Assembly: GCA_020073705.1 (NCBI GenBank)
Contig: JAIQES010000002.1
Span: 62,001 to 126,000, forward strand
DNA: 64,000 nt
Direction of reading: 5' to 3'
From: Terriglobia bacterium
GTDB taxonomy: Bacteria; Acidobacteriota; Terriglobia; Acidiferrales; UBA7541
The position numbers were made by a program, and so were the translations under genes. The notes below the pieces were generated by a model. The model saw nothing but the letters and a program-made list of their open reading frames with translations. It did not search any database and was not told the origin of the DNA. Every line of letters starts with the position of its first letter. Positions within the stretch are counted from its first letter, which is position 1. Of this stretch, positions 8,394 through 17,024 are shown in pieces.

Positions 8394-9323
8394 ATGGATA
8401 CCACGCCCAATCGAAGCTTGCACAAATACGCCATCTTCACGGCGCTTTCTACGTTTTTTCTGCTGATTGCTGGAGCATTGGTGACCTCAAACGACGCCGG
8501 ACTTTCCATTCCCGATTGGCCGCTGGCTTATGGGTCGCTGGTCCCGCCGATGGTGGGCGGGATTCGATATGAGTACATTCATCGTGTGGTCGCAACCTTT
8601 GTGGGGTTGCTCACCATCGGGCTTGCCACGTGGCTATGGAGGGCCGAAAAACGCGTCTGGTTGCGCTGGCTTGGCCTGGCAGCCTTGGGTGGCGTGGTCG
8701 CGCAGGGGATTCTCGGTGGCATGACCGTCCGCATGTACCAGCCTCCAGCAGTATCTGCGGCACATGCCACGCTGGCGCAACTCTTCTTTTCGACAGTCAT
8801 TGCCATTGCCGTATTTACCAGTGCATGGTGGCAAAATGAATTGGTGGAAATGGAAGACAGGGGTGCGCCCCGCGTCCGGTGTTTGGCCATTTGGACGACC
8901 GTGGCCGTGTTCCTACAGCTGATTTTGGGTGCTGCGTTCCGGCATAACGGATTTGGAATCATTCCGCACTTGATTGGTGCGGCCATTGTTACCATACTGA
9001 TTTTCCTGACGGCAGGTGCGCTGAAGCGCCACTTTTCGCACTCTCGGCCACTTCGAAAGTGCGCGCGGCTTTTGCGCATCCTGATCGGAGTGCAACTGTT
9101 GCTGGGCGCTGGGGCCTGGTGGTCAAGGGTGTACTCGGCGCAATTCCCGCAGCCGATAGCGGTAATGGTAACGCTTACGGTCGTGCACACGGTCACGGGA
9201 GCTCTGGTGCTGGCGGCGATCTTGGTTACGACGCTGGTACTCTACCGTATACTGGGGGTAGGTGTGGGAACAACAATGGCAGATTCAGATTCCTCCGCAA
9301 CCACGGAGCGGATCGCGCAATGA
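8394..9323 (+). CDS. ctaA: Heme A synthase CtaA/COX15
   Basis: A 309-residue, eight-helix membrane enzyme that oxidises the C8 methyl of heme O to the formyl of heme A. Typical features are the early loop SNDAGLSIPDWPLAYGSLVPP, the EYIHRVVAT motif with the heme-ligand His and essential Glu, SAAHATLAQL with the second His, and later histidine pairs (FRHNGFGIIPHL, TVVHTVTGAL). The gene overlaps ctaB by ATGA, so the two enzymes of the heme O/A branch are co-translated. Confidence 0.94.
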   Translation: MDTTPNRSLHKYAIFTALSTFFLLIAGALVTSNDAGLSIPDWPLAYGSLVPPMVGGIRYEYIHRVVATFVGLLTIGLATWLWRAEKRVWLRWLGLAALGGVVAQGILGGMTVRMYQPPAVSAAHATLAQLFFSTVIAIAVFTSAWWQNELVEMEDRGAPRVRCLAIWTTVAVFLQLILGAAFRHNGFGIIPHLIGAAIVTILIFLTAGALKRHFSHSRPLRKCARLLRILIGVQLLLGAGAWWSRVYSAQFPQPIAVMVTLTVVHTVTGALVLAAILVTTLVLYRILGVGVGTTMADSDSSATTERIAQ

Positions 9324-10222
9324 GAAACTCGATGCAAACGACGGGACTAGTCGCTTCAGAGGCCAGCCGCCCTGCATTGTACTTGGCGTTGACCAAGCCG
9401 GATGTGTCGTTCCTGGTCATCTTGACGACTGTGGCGGGGTATGCGCTGGGGACCCGCGGTCCGCTGGACTGGTTGCGAATGGGGCACACGGTCTTCGGGA
9501 CCACGCTGATCGCGGCGGGAACATCTGCCCTCAATCATTACATCGAACGCGACACAGACGCCCAGATGCGGCGAACGGCTTCCCGGCCGCTGCCATCCGG
9601 CCAGTTGCAGCCTCGCGAGGCTTTTTGGTTTGGCGTGAGCTTGATCGCGGCTGGCACCTTGTATCTTGCTTTGGCGACCAACGCCTTGGCAACTCTGCTT
9701 GGAATCTTGACGTCGGTGACCTACCTTTGCGCCTATACACCGCTGAAGCGCAGGACGACCCTGGCAACGTTGGTAGGAGCATTTCCAGGCGCCGTGCCGC
9801 CACTGATCGGCTGGGCGGCGGCACGGGGCACGATTACCCTAGATGCGTGGACCCTGTACGCCATACTATTCCTGTGGCAATTCCCGCATTTCGATGCCAT
9901 CTCATGGGTGTATCGGGAAGATTACCGCCGCGCGGGAATCCGCATGCTCCCGGTAGTGGACCGCGAGGGAAAGCGAACATTTCGTGAAATCCTTTTGACG
10001 GCTGCGCTGCTCGTTCCAGTCAGCCTGCTTCCGGCTGTGACGGGCCTTGCCGGCGCGCGCTACTTTTTCGGGGCAGTGGTTTTGGGGATTATGCTTGTGG
10101 AAGTATGTCTATGGGCCGCGGCCTCGAAAAGCAACGTTCGCGCGAAATGGCTCATACATGCAACCGTGCTTCACCTGCCGTTGCTGTTGGGACTGCTGAT
10201 CTACGACAAATTCATCCGGTAA
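9320..10222 (+). CDS. ctaB: Protoheme IX farnesyltransferase (heme O synthase)
   Basis: A 300-residue UbiA-family prenyltransferase that adds farnesyl diphosphate to protoheme to give heme O. The diagnostic Asp-rich site NHYIERDTDAQMRRTASRPLPSG is followed by YTPLKRRTTLATLVGAFPGAVPPLIGW and the second Asp site (WQFPHFDAISWVYREDYRRAG). The frame is open well upstream, but the ATG at 9320, overlapping the ctaA stop, gives the normal length. Confidence 0.96.
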   Translation: MRNSMQTTGLVASEASRPALYLALTKPDVSFLVILTTVAGYALGTRGPLDWLRMGHTVFGTTLIAAGTSALNHYIERDTDAQMRRTASRPLPSGQLQPREAFWFGVSLIAAGTLYLALATNALATLLGILTSVTYLCAYTPLKRRTTLATLVGAFPGAVPPLIGWAAARGTITLDAWTLYAILFLWQFPHFDAISWVYREDYRRAGIRMLPVVDREGKRTFREILLTAALLVPVSLLPAVTGLAGARYFFGAVVLGIMLVEVCLWAAASKSNVRAKWLIHATVLHLPLLLGLLIYDKFIR

Positions 10223-10322
10223 TTTAAGATTGGATCGGCAAGCGCGAACACGATGGTGCTGCGATTCCTTCGTCTAGTGCAGGGAAGTAGCGTCCACGGA
10301 GAAAGCCTGAGGAAGTGCTCAG

Positions 10323-10748
10323 TTGATCGCCCACGCCGCCTGGAACGCCATTCTCAATGGTTCGAGCGCTGTTCTGATCACGACAGGGTACGTCATGATT
10401 CGCAGCAAGCGCGTGCAGGCGCACAAGGCATGCATGCTCGCAGCGGTTGGGACGTCGACGGCGTTCCTGATTTCCTATGTCGTGTATCACTTACGTGTGG
10501 GTTCCGTCCGGTTCCCAGGACAGGGTTTCGCGCGTCATGTCTATCTCACAATGCTGGGGTCACATACAATCCTTGCGGCGGCCATGGTTCCGCTGGTGAT
10601 CGTGACGCTGGTCCGCGCGTTCCGGGGAAGGTTCTCGGATCACAAACGCATCGCACGCTGGACCTTGCCGCTATGGGCGTATGTGTCCGTTACGGGCGTC
10701 CTCATCTACATCCTGCTCTACCAGGTCTATGCGGCGCCTCACCCCTGA
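10323..10748 (+). CDS. DUF420 membrane protein
   Basis: A 141-residue protein with four hydrophobic segments. The pattern NAILNGSSAVLITTGYVMIRSKRVQAHKACMLAA, SYVVYH and HKRIARWTLPLWAYVSVTGV matches the DUF420 family, commonly found beside cytochrome oxidase and heme A genes. The start is TTG at 10323, the only candidate after an upstream stop, with a GAGGAAG ribosome binding site 7 bases before. Function is unknown; an oxidase-assembly role is inferred from context. Confidence 0.85.
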   Translation: MIAHAAWNAILNGSSAVLITTGYVMIRSKRVQAHKACMLAAVGTSTAFLISYVVYHLRVGSVRFPGQGFARHVYLTMLGSHTILAAAMVPLVIVTLVRAFRGRFSDHKRIARWTLPLWAYVSVTGVLIYILLYQVYAAPHP

Positions 10749-10935
10749 TTTGTGATGCCGTGGCGTGTGATGAATAACGCGCAACATTATAATGCTTGCC
10801 GACAAAGTACGAGTTGTCGACTGGCAGCACCGCAGCTTGTAAGTATAAGCCAGCCGACCGATAATTATGTGCCCCGAGGGACGAGTTGGACGAACGGCGG
10901 CCGCCCGTCTCACTCGGGAAAATCGCTTTTTTTGC

Positions 10936-10964
10936 TTGCACTCGCGCACAGGGGCGAGTAAATT
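10936..10964 (+). promoter_or_regulatory. Sigma-70-type promoter upstream of parA
   Basis: TTGCAC at 10936-10941, a 17-base spacer and TAAATT at 10959-10964, about 100 bases before parA. The remaining bases between 10749 and 11050 show no gene; a GC-rich imperfect palindrome around GGCGGCCGCC lies near 10898. Confidence 0.5.
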
Positions 10965-11065
10965 GAGCGTACCCTGAGGGCCGGGTGGGCAGTCCCACAA
11001 GATATTTTGTATGGGTTGCCACCGACGGAGGTTTTTGAGCCCGCGCTCAAATGCCCGGGCAGTTT

Positions 11066-11866
11066 ATGACCGCCATCCTGACCATCGCAAATCAGAAAGG
11101 CGGAGTGGGGAAGACCACCACTGCCATCAATCTAGCTGCCGCCATTTCCCTGCGGAAAAAGAAAACACTTCTAATCGACCTCGATCCGCAGTCCAATTCC
11201 ACAATTGCCTTCTTCGATGCGGGCGATATTCAGACGTCGATGTTCGATGTGCTGGGCGATCACCGCGCCGAAATGGCGAGTGTCATCAAGGCGTCCAAGA
11301 ATCCGATGCTGTCCGTCGCGCCCGCGCGGCTGGCTCTGGCGAAGCTGGAACAACAGCTCGCGGGACAGTTTGATGCGCCGTACAAGCTGAAGGACGCGCT
11401 CGCGCCGATCATCAAGGACTACGATTACATCGTGATCGATACTCCGCCGGCGCTCGGCATCCTGACGGTCAACGCCATGGTGGCCTCCACGCACCTTCTG
11501 GTGCCGATTCAGGCAGCATACTTCGCCATTGAGGGCACCGATGACCTGCTGGAGACCTATGAGCGCATCCGCTCGCGGCCCAATCCCGCGCTCAAGGTTC
11601 TCGGCGTATTGATAACGTTGTTCGACAAGCGCACCAACATCTCCCGCGACACACACGAGCAAATCCGCTCCGTGTTCGGCTCGATGCTGTTCAAGACGCG
11701 TATCGGTAAGAACGTGCGTTTAGAGGAAAGCCCAGCCTACAAAGAAACAATCATGACGTTCGCGCCAAAGTCGCCCGGCGCGAAGGAGTACGGCAAGCTC
11801 GCCCTGGAGGTTATCCAACGTGTCGAAGAGGATCGGATTGCCCGTCACGCTGAAGATGCGGCATGA
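11066..11866 (+). CDS. parA: Chromosome-partitioning ATPase ParA/Soj
   Basis: A 266-residue deviant-Walker ATPase of the ParA family, which moves ParB-bound DNA. It shows KGGVGKTTTAINLA (Walker A with the signature Lys), LLIDLDPQSNST (A'), and DYIVIDTPPALGILTVNAM (Walker B). An ATG at 11051 is also possible; 11066 gives the usual short N-terminus, and neither has a strong ribosome binding site. It is coupled to parB downstream. Confidence 0.93.
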   Translation: MTAILTIANQKGGVGKTTTAINLAAAISLRKKKTLLIDLDPQSNSTIAFFDAGDIQTSMFDVLGDHRAEMASVIKASKNPMLSVAPARLALAKLEQQLAGQFDAPYKLKDALAPIIKDYDYIVIDTPPALGILTVNAMVASTHLLVPIQAAYFAIEGTDDLLETYERIRSRPNPALKVLGVLITLFDKRTNISRDTHEQIRSVFGSMLFKTRIGKNVRLEESPAYKETIMTFAPKSPGAKEYGKLALEVIQRVEEDRIARHAEDAA

Positions 11867-12695
11867 CGCGCACTACGTAGAACAACTCACCAGTTTCAGC
11901 GGCGCCGCCGTCGGCCGCATGATTCCGGTCGATAAAATCAGGCCAAACCCCGATCAGCCCCGCAAGGCTCTCGGCGACCTGCGCGAACTCACGGAGTCCA
12001 TCGCGGAAAAAGGAGTGCTCGAGCCGCTCCTGGTGCGCTTCATGCCGCGTGACGATTGCTACCACATTATCTCCGGCGAGCGCCGGTACCATGCGTCGCG
12101 CGCCGCGGGCCTGCGGGAAGTGCCATGCATCGAGAAAATTGCGGATGATGCGGAAACACTCGAACTGGCTCTGATCGAGAACCTGCAGCGCAAGGACCTG
12201 ACACCGTTTGAGGAAGCCGACGGCCTGCAACGGCTGGCAGAACAGTTTGACTACACCCACGAGGACATCGCCAAGAAGATTGCAAAAGCGCGCTCGTCGG
12301 TGACGGAAACGATGTCGCTGCGCGTGATTCCGGAGGCGCTGCGCAAGCGTTGTATCGAACATGGCATTGTCCTGAAATCACTGCTTCTCCAGATCGCCCG
12401 GCAGCCCAACGAAAAAAAGATGCAGGAAGCCATCCAGCGCATCGCGCAGGGCGGCCTCACGCGCGACGAAGCGAGGCGCGAACGCCAGGAAGAGAAAAAT
12501 GCTGGTCCTCGCCCGCAACCCTTCATCTTCAACTATCGTCCGGAGAGCGAGGCATTCCGGTTGCGAATTCAGTTCCGGAAGAGCCACGTCTCGCGGGACG
12601 AACTGATCGACACACTACGCAATCTTCTCGCGATGCTGGAGCAGAATCGAACTTCCTCTACCGACGCGGGTGCGCAGGATCCAGCCGTCGCCTGA
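11820..12695 (+). CDS. parB: Chromosome-partitioning protein ParB
   Basis: A 291-residue ParB/Spo0J-type CTPase and DNA-binding protein. It contains the ParB N-terminal motifs (IPVDKIRPNPDQPRK, SGERRYHASRAAGL, ENLQRKDLTPFEEADG) and a helix-turn-helix (THEDIAKKIAKARSSVTETM). The GTG at 11820 has GGAGG 9 bases upstream inside the end of parA; a later ATG at 11856 is less well supported. No canonical parS site was seen in the window. Confidence 0.93.
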   Translation: MSKRIGLPVTLKMRHDAHYVEQLTSFSGAAVGRMIPVDKIRPNPDQPRKALGDLRELTESIAEKGVLEPLLVRFMPRDDCYHIISGERRYHASRAAGLREVPCIEKIADDAETLELALIENLQRKDLTPFEEADGLQRLAEQFDYTHEDIAKKIAKARSSVTETMSLRVIPEALRKRCIEHGIVLKSLLLQIARQPNEKKMQEAIQRIAQGGLTRDEARRERQEEKNAGPRPQPFIFNYRPESEAFRLRIQFRKSHVSRDELIDTLRNLLAMLEQNRTSSTDAGAQDPAVA

Positions 12696-12848
12696 ACTGA
12701 TTCTCTTTGGAAACCGCCGCGGCAAACGTAAAATTCAGACGGAATCTTCGGTGCAACCGAAAGGTTGCGGCATCTTTCGCTTTCCCTCAGGACAAGTGGC
12801 GCGCCCTGCAAGTGTTTCTGGTCTGAAATACATCCGGTTTAGGACTTC

Positions 12849-13178
12849 ATGAGCGAACTCACCCCACAACAGATCGTGATATTGGAGCGGCTGCTGGCGA
12901 ATGGTTTTACTCCGGTCGCATTCCCTCTTTACGCGAATGTTGTTGGAATTCGGAAAGGGGGCTGCGCCGCCCTGCTGGAGCCGATTTCAGGGGGAGGATT
13001 CCGCCTGTTCGGCGAGCCTTGTGTCCTGCTCGATGGCAATCTAACCGTCCGAGTCACGCACGGAGGCCAATCCTGGTTTGTGTGGAAAAAACAGCGGCTT
13101 GAGGCAACTCCGCAGCGGCTCGCTGAACTGGATCGTTTCATTTCCGAACTGAAACTTCAGCTGGAGCCGCATGCGTGA
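12849..13178 (+). CDS. Conserved-looking small protein of unknown function
   Basis: A 109-residue soluble protein with a helical start (TPQQIVILERLLANGF) and end (QRLAELDRFISELKLQL) around a beta-rich core (LLEPISGGGFRLFGEPCVLL, LTVRVTHGGQSWFVWKK). No family recognised. It follows parB by about 150 bases on the same strand and is convergent with sixA. Confidence 0.65.
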   Translation: MSELTPQQIVILERLLANGFTPVAFPLYANVVGIRKGGCAALLEPISGGGFRLFGEPCVLLDGNLTVRVTHGGQSWFVWKKQRLEATPQRLAELDRFISELKLQLEPHA

Positions 13179-13261
13179 GTGTTTCTGGGATGTGGGACGA
13201 ACCCTCCGCTTCAGGCGGCGTCTTTGCATGGATTGGTAATCCCGTCCTGCTGTCAATCCGG

Positions 13262-13762
13262 CTATTTGCCGAGGAGTCGCAGCGTCTTGGCCGGATAAAG
13301 GGCGAGCAGTTGCCCTTTAGGGGGTGATAGGCGTTCTAGTGTCAGGCAGGCGACTCCCGCCTTCTTCAGATCCGCGATGCCGACTCTGGTGTGAAGAACC
13401 TCGCAGATGACAAGGTGCAACTGAGGCTCGTGGCCGAAGCAAACCACCTCCCTTGCTTTCAGCTTCTCTAACTGGCGAAGCAATTCCGCCGGGGTGCTGG
13501 TCCCTTTGAGCGCATCCGTACAGACGATCCTGCTCGATGAGAAGCCGATCACCTCACAGAAGATTTCAGCGGTTTGCGCGGCTCGCAGCCATGGGCTGGT
13601 CAGGACAGCGTCAGGCTTCACGCCCAGCGCAAATAATCCAAGCGCGGCAGCGTGAGTTTTCTTCATACCCTTTGGTGTAAGCGGGCGTTCTGTATCCGGG
13701 GGACAGTCAGGGTCGTCGCGGTCCACCGCTATCCCGTGACGAACCAGGTAGAGATGCATCAT
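13262..13762 (-). CDS. sixA: Phosphohistidine phosphatase SixA
   Basis: A 166-residue histidine-phosphatase-superfamily protein. The catalytic LYLVRHGIA motif is at the N-terminus, TSPWLRAAQTAEIF carries the second Arg, and VVCFGHEPQLHLV has the second catalytic His. SixA removes phosphate from phosphohistidine, classically on phosphotransfer domains. ATG at 13762 is preferred over the upstream TTG because it overlaps the ppx stop as TGATG. It is the last gene of a four-gene overlapping operon. Confidence 0.9.
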   Translation of the reverse strand: MMHLYLVRHGIAVDRDDPDCPPDTERPLTPKGMKKTHAAALGLFALGVKPDAVLTSPWLRAAQTAEIFCEVIGFSSSRIVCTDALKGTSTPAELLRQLEKLKAREVVCFGHEPQLHLVICEVLHTRVGIADLKKAGVACLTLERLSPPKGQLLALYPAKTLRLLGK

Positions 13763-15339
13763 CAAGCTACCTTCTCTTTCTCCACGACCAGGACGCGGTG
13801 AAACGACAGATTCAAATTCAACTCGCGCTGGAGCAGGCGCGCCTTCCGCTCGATGCCGGATAGGTTCAGGCGTGATCCGTCCCGCAATTCCACATGAATC
13901 CTCACGTCGCGCGGGCCGCCTTCGATCGTCAGCCTTGCGATGGCCTGGCGGTGATCGCTTTCGAGATGCTCCGCTAACCGGAGCATGCCGGCCAGGATGC
14001 GCGCTTCCTCTCGACGGTTACGGCTCAGCGAGGCGAAAAGCTTGTGCGCCGCGCTGGGGTCCGACTTCACGTTGTGATAACGCACCAAACACGCCGCCAT
14101 GCTTTTTGCCCATCCTCGCAGTCCTGGGATTTTTGCATTGCGCACGAGGTATTCGCCATGACGGTGGTGCGCCTTGCGATGGATGAGATGCCCTGAATCG
14201 TGAAGCGTCGCCGCAGCTTCGAGAACCGTTCTCAATTCGAAATCCATGTGATGGTACGGCCACAGTTGGTCAAAGAGCTGCAGGGCAAGGCCACGAACCT
14301 GCTCTCCATGTTTCAAGTCGCAACGCATCCGGCAGGCAAATGACTCCGCGCCCGCCATCATGATCTGCGCGTGTTTCCGCTGCTCGACGGTGGGTTCCGG
14401 CGGCGCCATCTGTGCGGCTGCGAGGTCATAGAGCAAACCTTCGCGCACGCCCACGCGCGGCGTGATCATGAACCGGAGCCGCAACCATCGCGCAACCGTC
14501 ACCAAAACAATGGCTGCGACGCCCATGACCTCCGCGCGGTCGCGGCGCACTGAAAATGCCTTCATACGATTCTCCACATCAAGCTGGAGAATTTGCCAGA
14601 GACGATCCCGCAGCAGCCTCGGGTTGAGTGTTCCCAGGCCTCCAACCCTTGGCCCGGACGCCAGTCCTGCAAGCGTCTCCGCATTTCCACCGCAGGCGAC
14701 TGCAAGAGCTGTCGCGGACCGCGGCCGTTCCGGCAGGACACTCTGTAGGACCGACAGAACATGAAGCCTGAGATCATCCGCCGTGTGTTCATGTATCGTG
14801 CCTTGGAGACGGAACGCCTCCATTAAACGGACGGTTCCGAGCGGCAGACCGATGCTTTTTTGGAGGACTCCTCCCCTCAGCTCATTGAGTTCCAGGCTGC
14901 CGCCGCCCAAATCGAGGATGAAACGGGGCGGCTCCAATCCGCGCAAAGCCCGGAGTGCCGCTACGCGCACCAGCCGGGCTTCTTCTTCCCCCGAAATGAC
15001 TTCGAGATCGATCTTCGCTTCGTGACGTATGCGCTCGACCAGGGCGTGGCGGTTGCTCGCCTCGCGTGCCGCGCTGGTTGCTACGGCTCGGTACGCGGCC
15101 ACCCCGTGCCGGTCCATCATTCGCCGGAACTGGCGGAAAGCAGCCGCGGCATCGCGCAAAGTCTTGCGGTCAAATTGTCCGGACGTGAAAGCGGAGTGGC
15201 CCAAACGCACTGGTGCACGAACGGATTCGTCAATCTCCCAATCATCCGTGGAACGGACGCGCGCGATGCTCAGCCGAAACGCATTCGAGCCGGCGTCGAT
15301 CGCGGCCAGGTGTAATGGATTGGCGAGTTTCAGCGCCAC
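13762..15339 (-). CDS. ppx: Ppx/GppA phosphatase with C-terminal HD domain
   Basis: A 525-residue exopolyphosphatase / guanosine pentaphosphatase family protein. The ASKHA-type N-terminal half has AAIDAGSNAFRLSIA, the VISGEEEARL block and ILDLGGGSLEL; the C-terminal half has an HD-type helical domain with TLHDSGHLIHRKAHHRHGEYLV. Length matches E. coli Ppx (513). It begins inside the end of the kinase gene upstream (10-base overlap). Whether it prefers polyphosphate or pppGpp cannot be told from sequence alone. Confidence 0.92.
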   Translation of the reverse strand: MALKLANPLHLAAIDAGSNAFRLSIARVRSTDDWEIDESVRAPVRLGHSAFTSGQFDRKTLRDAAAAFRQFRRMMDRHGVAAYRAVATSAAREASNRHALVERIRHEAKIDLEVISGEEEARLVRVAALRALRGLEPPRFILDLGGGSLELNELRGGVLQKSIGLPLGTVRLMEAFRLQGTIHEHTADDLRLHVLSVLQSVLPERPRSATALAVACGGNAETLAGLASGPRVGGLGTLNPRLLRDRLWQILQLDVENRMKAFSVRRDRAEVMGVAAIVLVTVARWLRLRFMITPRVGVREGLLYDLAAAQMAPPEPTVEQRKHAQIMMAGAESFACRMRCDLKHGEQVRGLALQLFDQLWPYHHMDFELRTVLEAAATLHDSGHLIHRKAHHRHGEYLVRNAKIPGLRGWAKSMAACLVRYHNVKSDPSAAHKLFASLSRNRREEARILAGMLRLAEHLESDHRQAIARLTIEGGPRDVRIHVELRDGSRLNLSGIERKARLLQRELNLNLSFHRVLVVEKEKVA

Positions 15340-16127
15340 AGGGAAGCCAGCGCAGCGGAGGGCCTGTAGTGCGTCCGCTGGATGCCGAGGTGCGCGGCGA
15401 TGCGCTTGCGCAGCTCTGCGTTCACAGTGGCCACGCTGGCCTCGCCGTCCATCGCGAGGAAACCGTGCCTCTCAGCAAGCGCTTCGAATTCCTTTCTTAT
15501 TTTGGCCTGATACATGATGAAGGATTGGAACAGATCGTTTGAAAGCGACATGTCGCGTCCGGATTCCCAGTAGCTGATGGCATGGGATTTGCGGAACTCG
15601 CGTTCGAAGGCGACCTCGGGGCGGACGTTGAGCCAGAAAGTAAGGTCGGGCCGCAGGGCCATTTCGTACAGCCCGTGCAAATAGTCGCGTTGGATGCCGC
15701 GCGCAGCCGCACGGGCAATCAAAGTGTAGAAGTAGCGGTCTGCCAGCACGACAAAATCAGACCGCAACGATGGGATGATGCGATGTTCGAGTTGATCGTA
15801 GAAATCGGTCGCGTACATCAGGGTCAGCGTCATCCGCGTGATCGTATTCTCGGCAAGCAGCGCGTCAATGTCTTTGGCCACCAGTCCCGAGCGCCGCAGC
15901 CCCATTGTCTGGACCGCGAAGCCTTCGGATTCGAGCCACTCGGTCAGCAGGGAGATCTGGGTCGAACGGCCCGAACCGTCCATTCCCTCAATCACAATCA
16001 GAGAGCCGCCAAACTCTTCATCATTCACACCGGGAAGGGGCAGTCCATAGTTGCGCGGGGTTGTCCCGGCTGGAGGCGGAGCCTGTTTGGGGCCGCCGTT
16101 TATTCGATTTGACCGCGACGGCTTCAT
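15330..16127 (-). CDS. Thymidylate-kinase-like P-loop kinase (second paralogue)
   Basis: A 265-residue protein of the thymidylate-kinase fold: P-loop IVIEGMDGSGRSTQ near residues 43-55, the VVLADRYFYT (DRY/F) motif, and PDLTFWLNVRPEVAFER before a lid region. Compared with its neighbour the P-loop has Arg for Lys before Ser-Thr (GSGRST), which could impair phosphate binding. About 40 extra N-terminal residues precede the fold. Both paralogues share an unusual Y(W/Y)E(S/A)GxDM segment where Tmk has its lid. The start overlaps the upstream kinase stop by ATGA. Substrate may differ from dTMP. Confidence 0.85.
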   Translation of the reverse strand: MKPSRSNRINGGPKQAPPPAGTTPRNYGLPLPGVNDEEFGGSLIVIEGMDGSGRSTQISLLTEWLESEGFAVQTMGLRRSGLVAKDIDALLAENTITRMTLTLMYATDFYDQLEHRIIPSLRSDFVVLADRYFYTLIARAAARGIQRDYLHGLYEMALRPDLTFWLNVRPEVAFEREFRKSHAISYWESGRDMSLSNDLFQSFIMYQAKIRKEFEALAERHGFLAMDGEASVATVNAELRKRIAAHLGIQRTHYRPSAALASLWR

Positions 16128-16879
16128 CGCGGCCTCCGCGCCATCTTCTTGGGGGCAAATCGTGACAAATCAATGCGCGACTTCACAAACTGGCGCATCT
16201 GCTTTTGGAGCTTGTTCACGGGAAGTGTTCCGTCCATCACCACGAACCGGTCTGATTCGATCATTTCGTCGTACTGCGCCAGGATGCGTCCCTGAAAAAT
16301 GCGAAAACTTTCTGCGCGGTCGAGAGATAAATTCATATCCATTCCGGCTTCATAATACTTCAACTTCGGCCGGCCGCTCATGATGCGGTTGACGGCCACG
16401 TCCAGTGGCGCGCGGAAGTAAAAAGTGATGTCCGGAATTGGCGCGAACCGATAGAGATTCCGCAGCCAGCGTGGCGAGCAGTTTCGCGCCACGTCGCGGG
16501 CAAATGCCGTGTAAACATACCGGTCCGCTAGGACCAAGTACCCTCCATGAAGAAGCGGCAGGATCTGCCTTTCACACCGGTCCGCAAAGTCGGCGGCGTG
16601 CAGGAGAGAAAACGTCGTGGGCGTCAGCAACCGGCGCTGCTTCCCGCGCCGCGTCGCTGACTTCACCAGCGGGGATGAGTTCCATTCCGTGAAATGAAGC
16701 CGATAGCCGCCGATTTCAAGCCATCGTTTGAGCAGGTAGAGCTGCGTGCTTTTTCCGGAGCCGTCGATGCCTTCGACAACGACCAGCGCCCCGGGGTACG
16801 AACGGGCAGGTTCGAGAAACTGGGGTGTCCCCCGAGGCAGCTCAACTGTTGCAGTGGATGTGGAGTCGGCACCCGTCAT
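16124..16879 (-). CDS. Thymidylate-kinase-like P-loop kinase (first paralogue)
   Basis: A 251-residue thymidylate-kinase-fold protein and first gene of the operon. The P-loop is intact (VVEGIDGSGKSTQLYLL), with YLVLADRYVYTAFARD and PDITFYFRAPLDVAVNRI following. The chain is longer than usual Tmk (about 205-215), with an N-terminal extension and a C-terminal basic tail. A TATAAT -10 box on the minus strand (16917-16922) lies 38 bases upstream; no good -35 was seen. Paired with a Ppx/GppA and SixA, it may act on a phosphorylated nucleotide other than dTMP. Confidence 0.85.
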   Translation of the reverse strand: MTGADSTSTATVELPRGTPQFLEPARSYPGALVVVEGIDGSGKSTQLYLLKRWLEIGGYRLHFTEWNSSPLVKSATRRGKQRRLLTPTTFSLLHAADFADRCERQILPLLHGGYLVLADRYVYTAFARDVARNCSPRWLRNLYRFAPIPDITFYFRAPLDVAVNRIMSGRPKLKYYEAGMDMNLSLDRAESFRIFQGRILAQYDEMIESDRFVVMDGTLPVNKLQKQMRQFVKSRIDLSRFAPKKMARRPR

Positions 16880-17024
16880 GGATTGAGATGGAAAATCGGC
16901 CTTTCACCTGGCCCTGATTATACGCGAAGAATGTAAAAGTTTGGTTACAACAACGTAATGACTGAATGAATGCGCGCCATTCCCGCTGGTTGCAAATGCG
17001 CCTTTCGCAAGGCAAACTATTTTC

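Noticed and set aside
11820-12700. parS centromere site
   Set aside because: Searched by eye around parAB and the window for the TGTTTCACGTGAAACA type; no convincing match.
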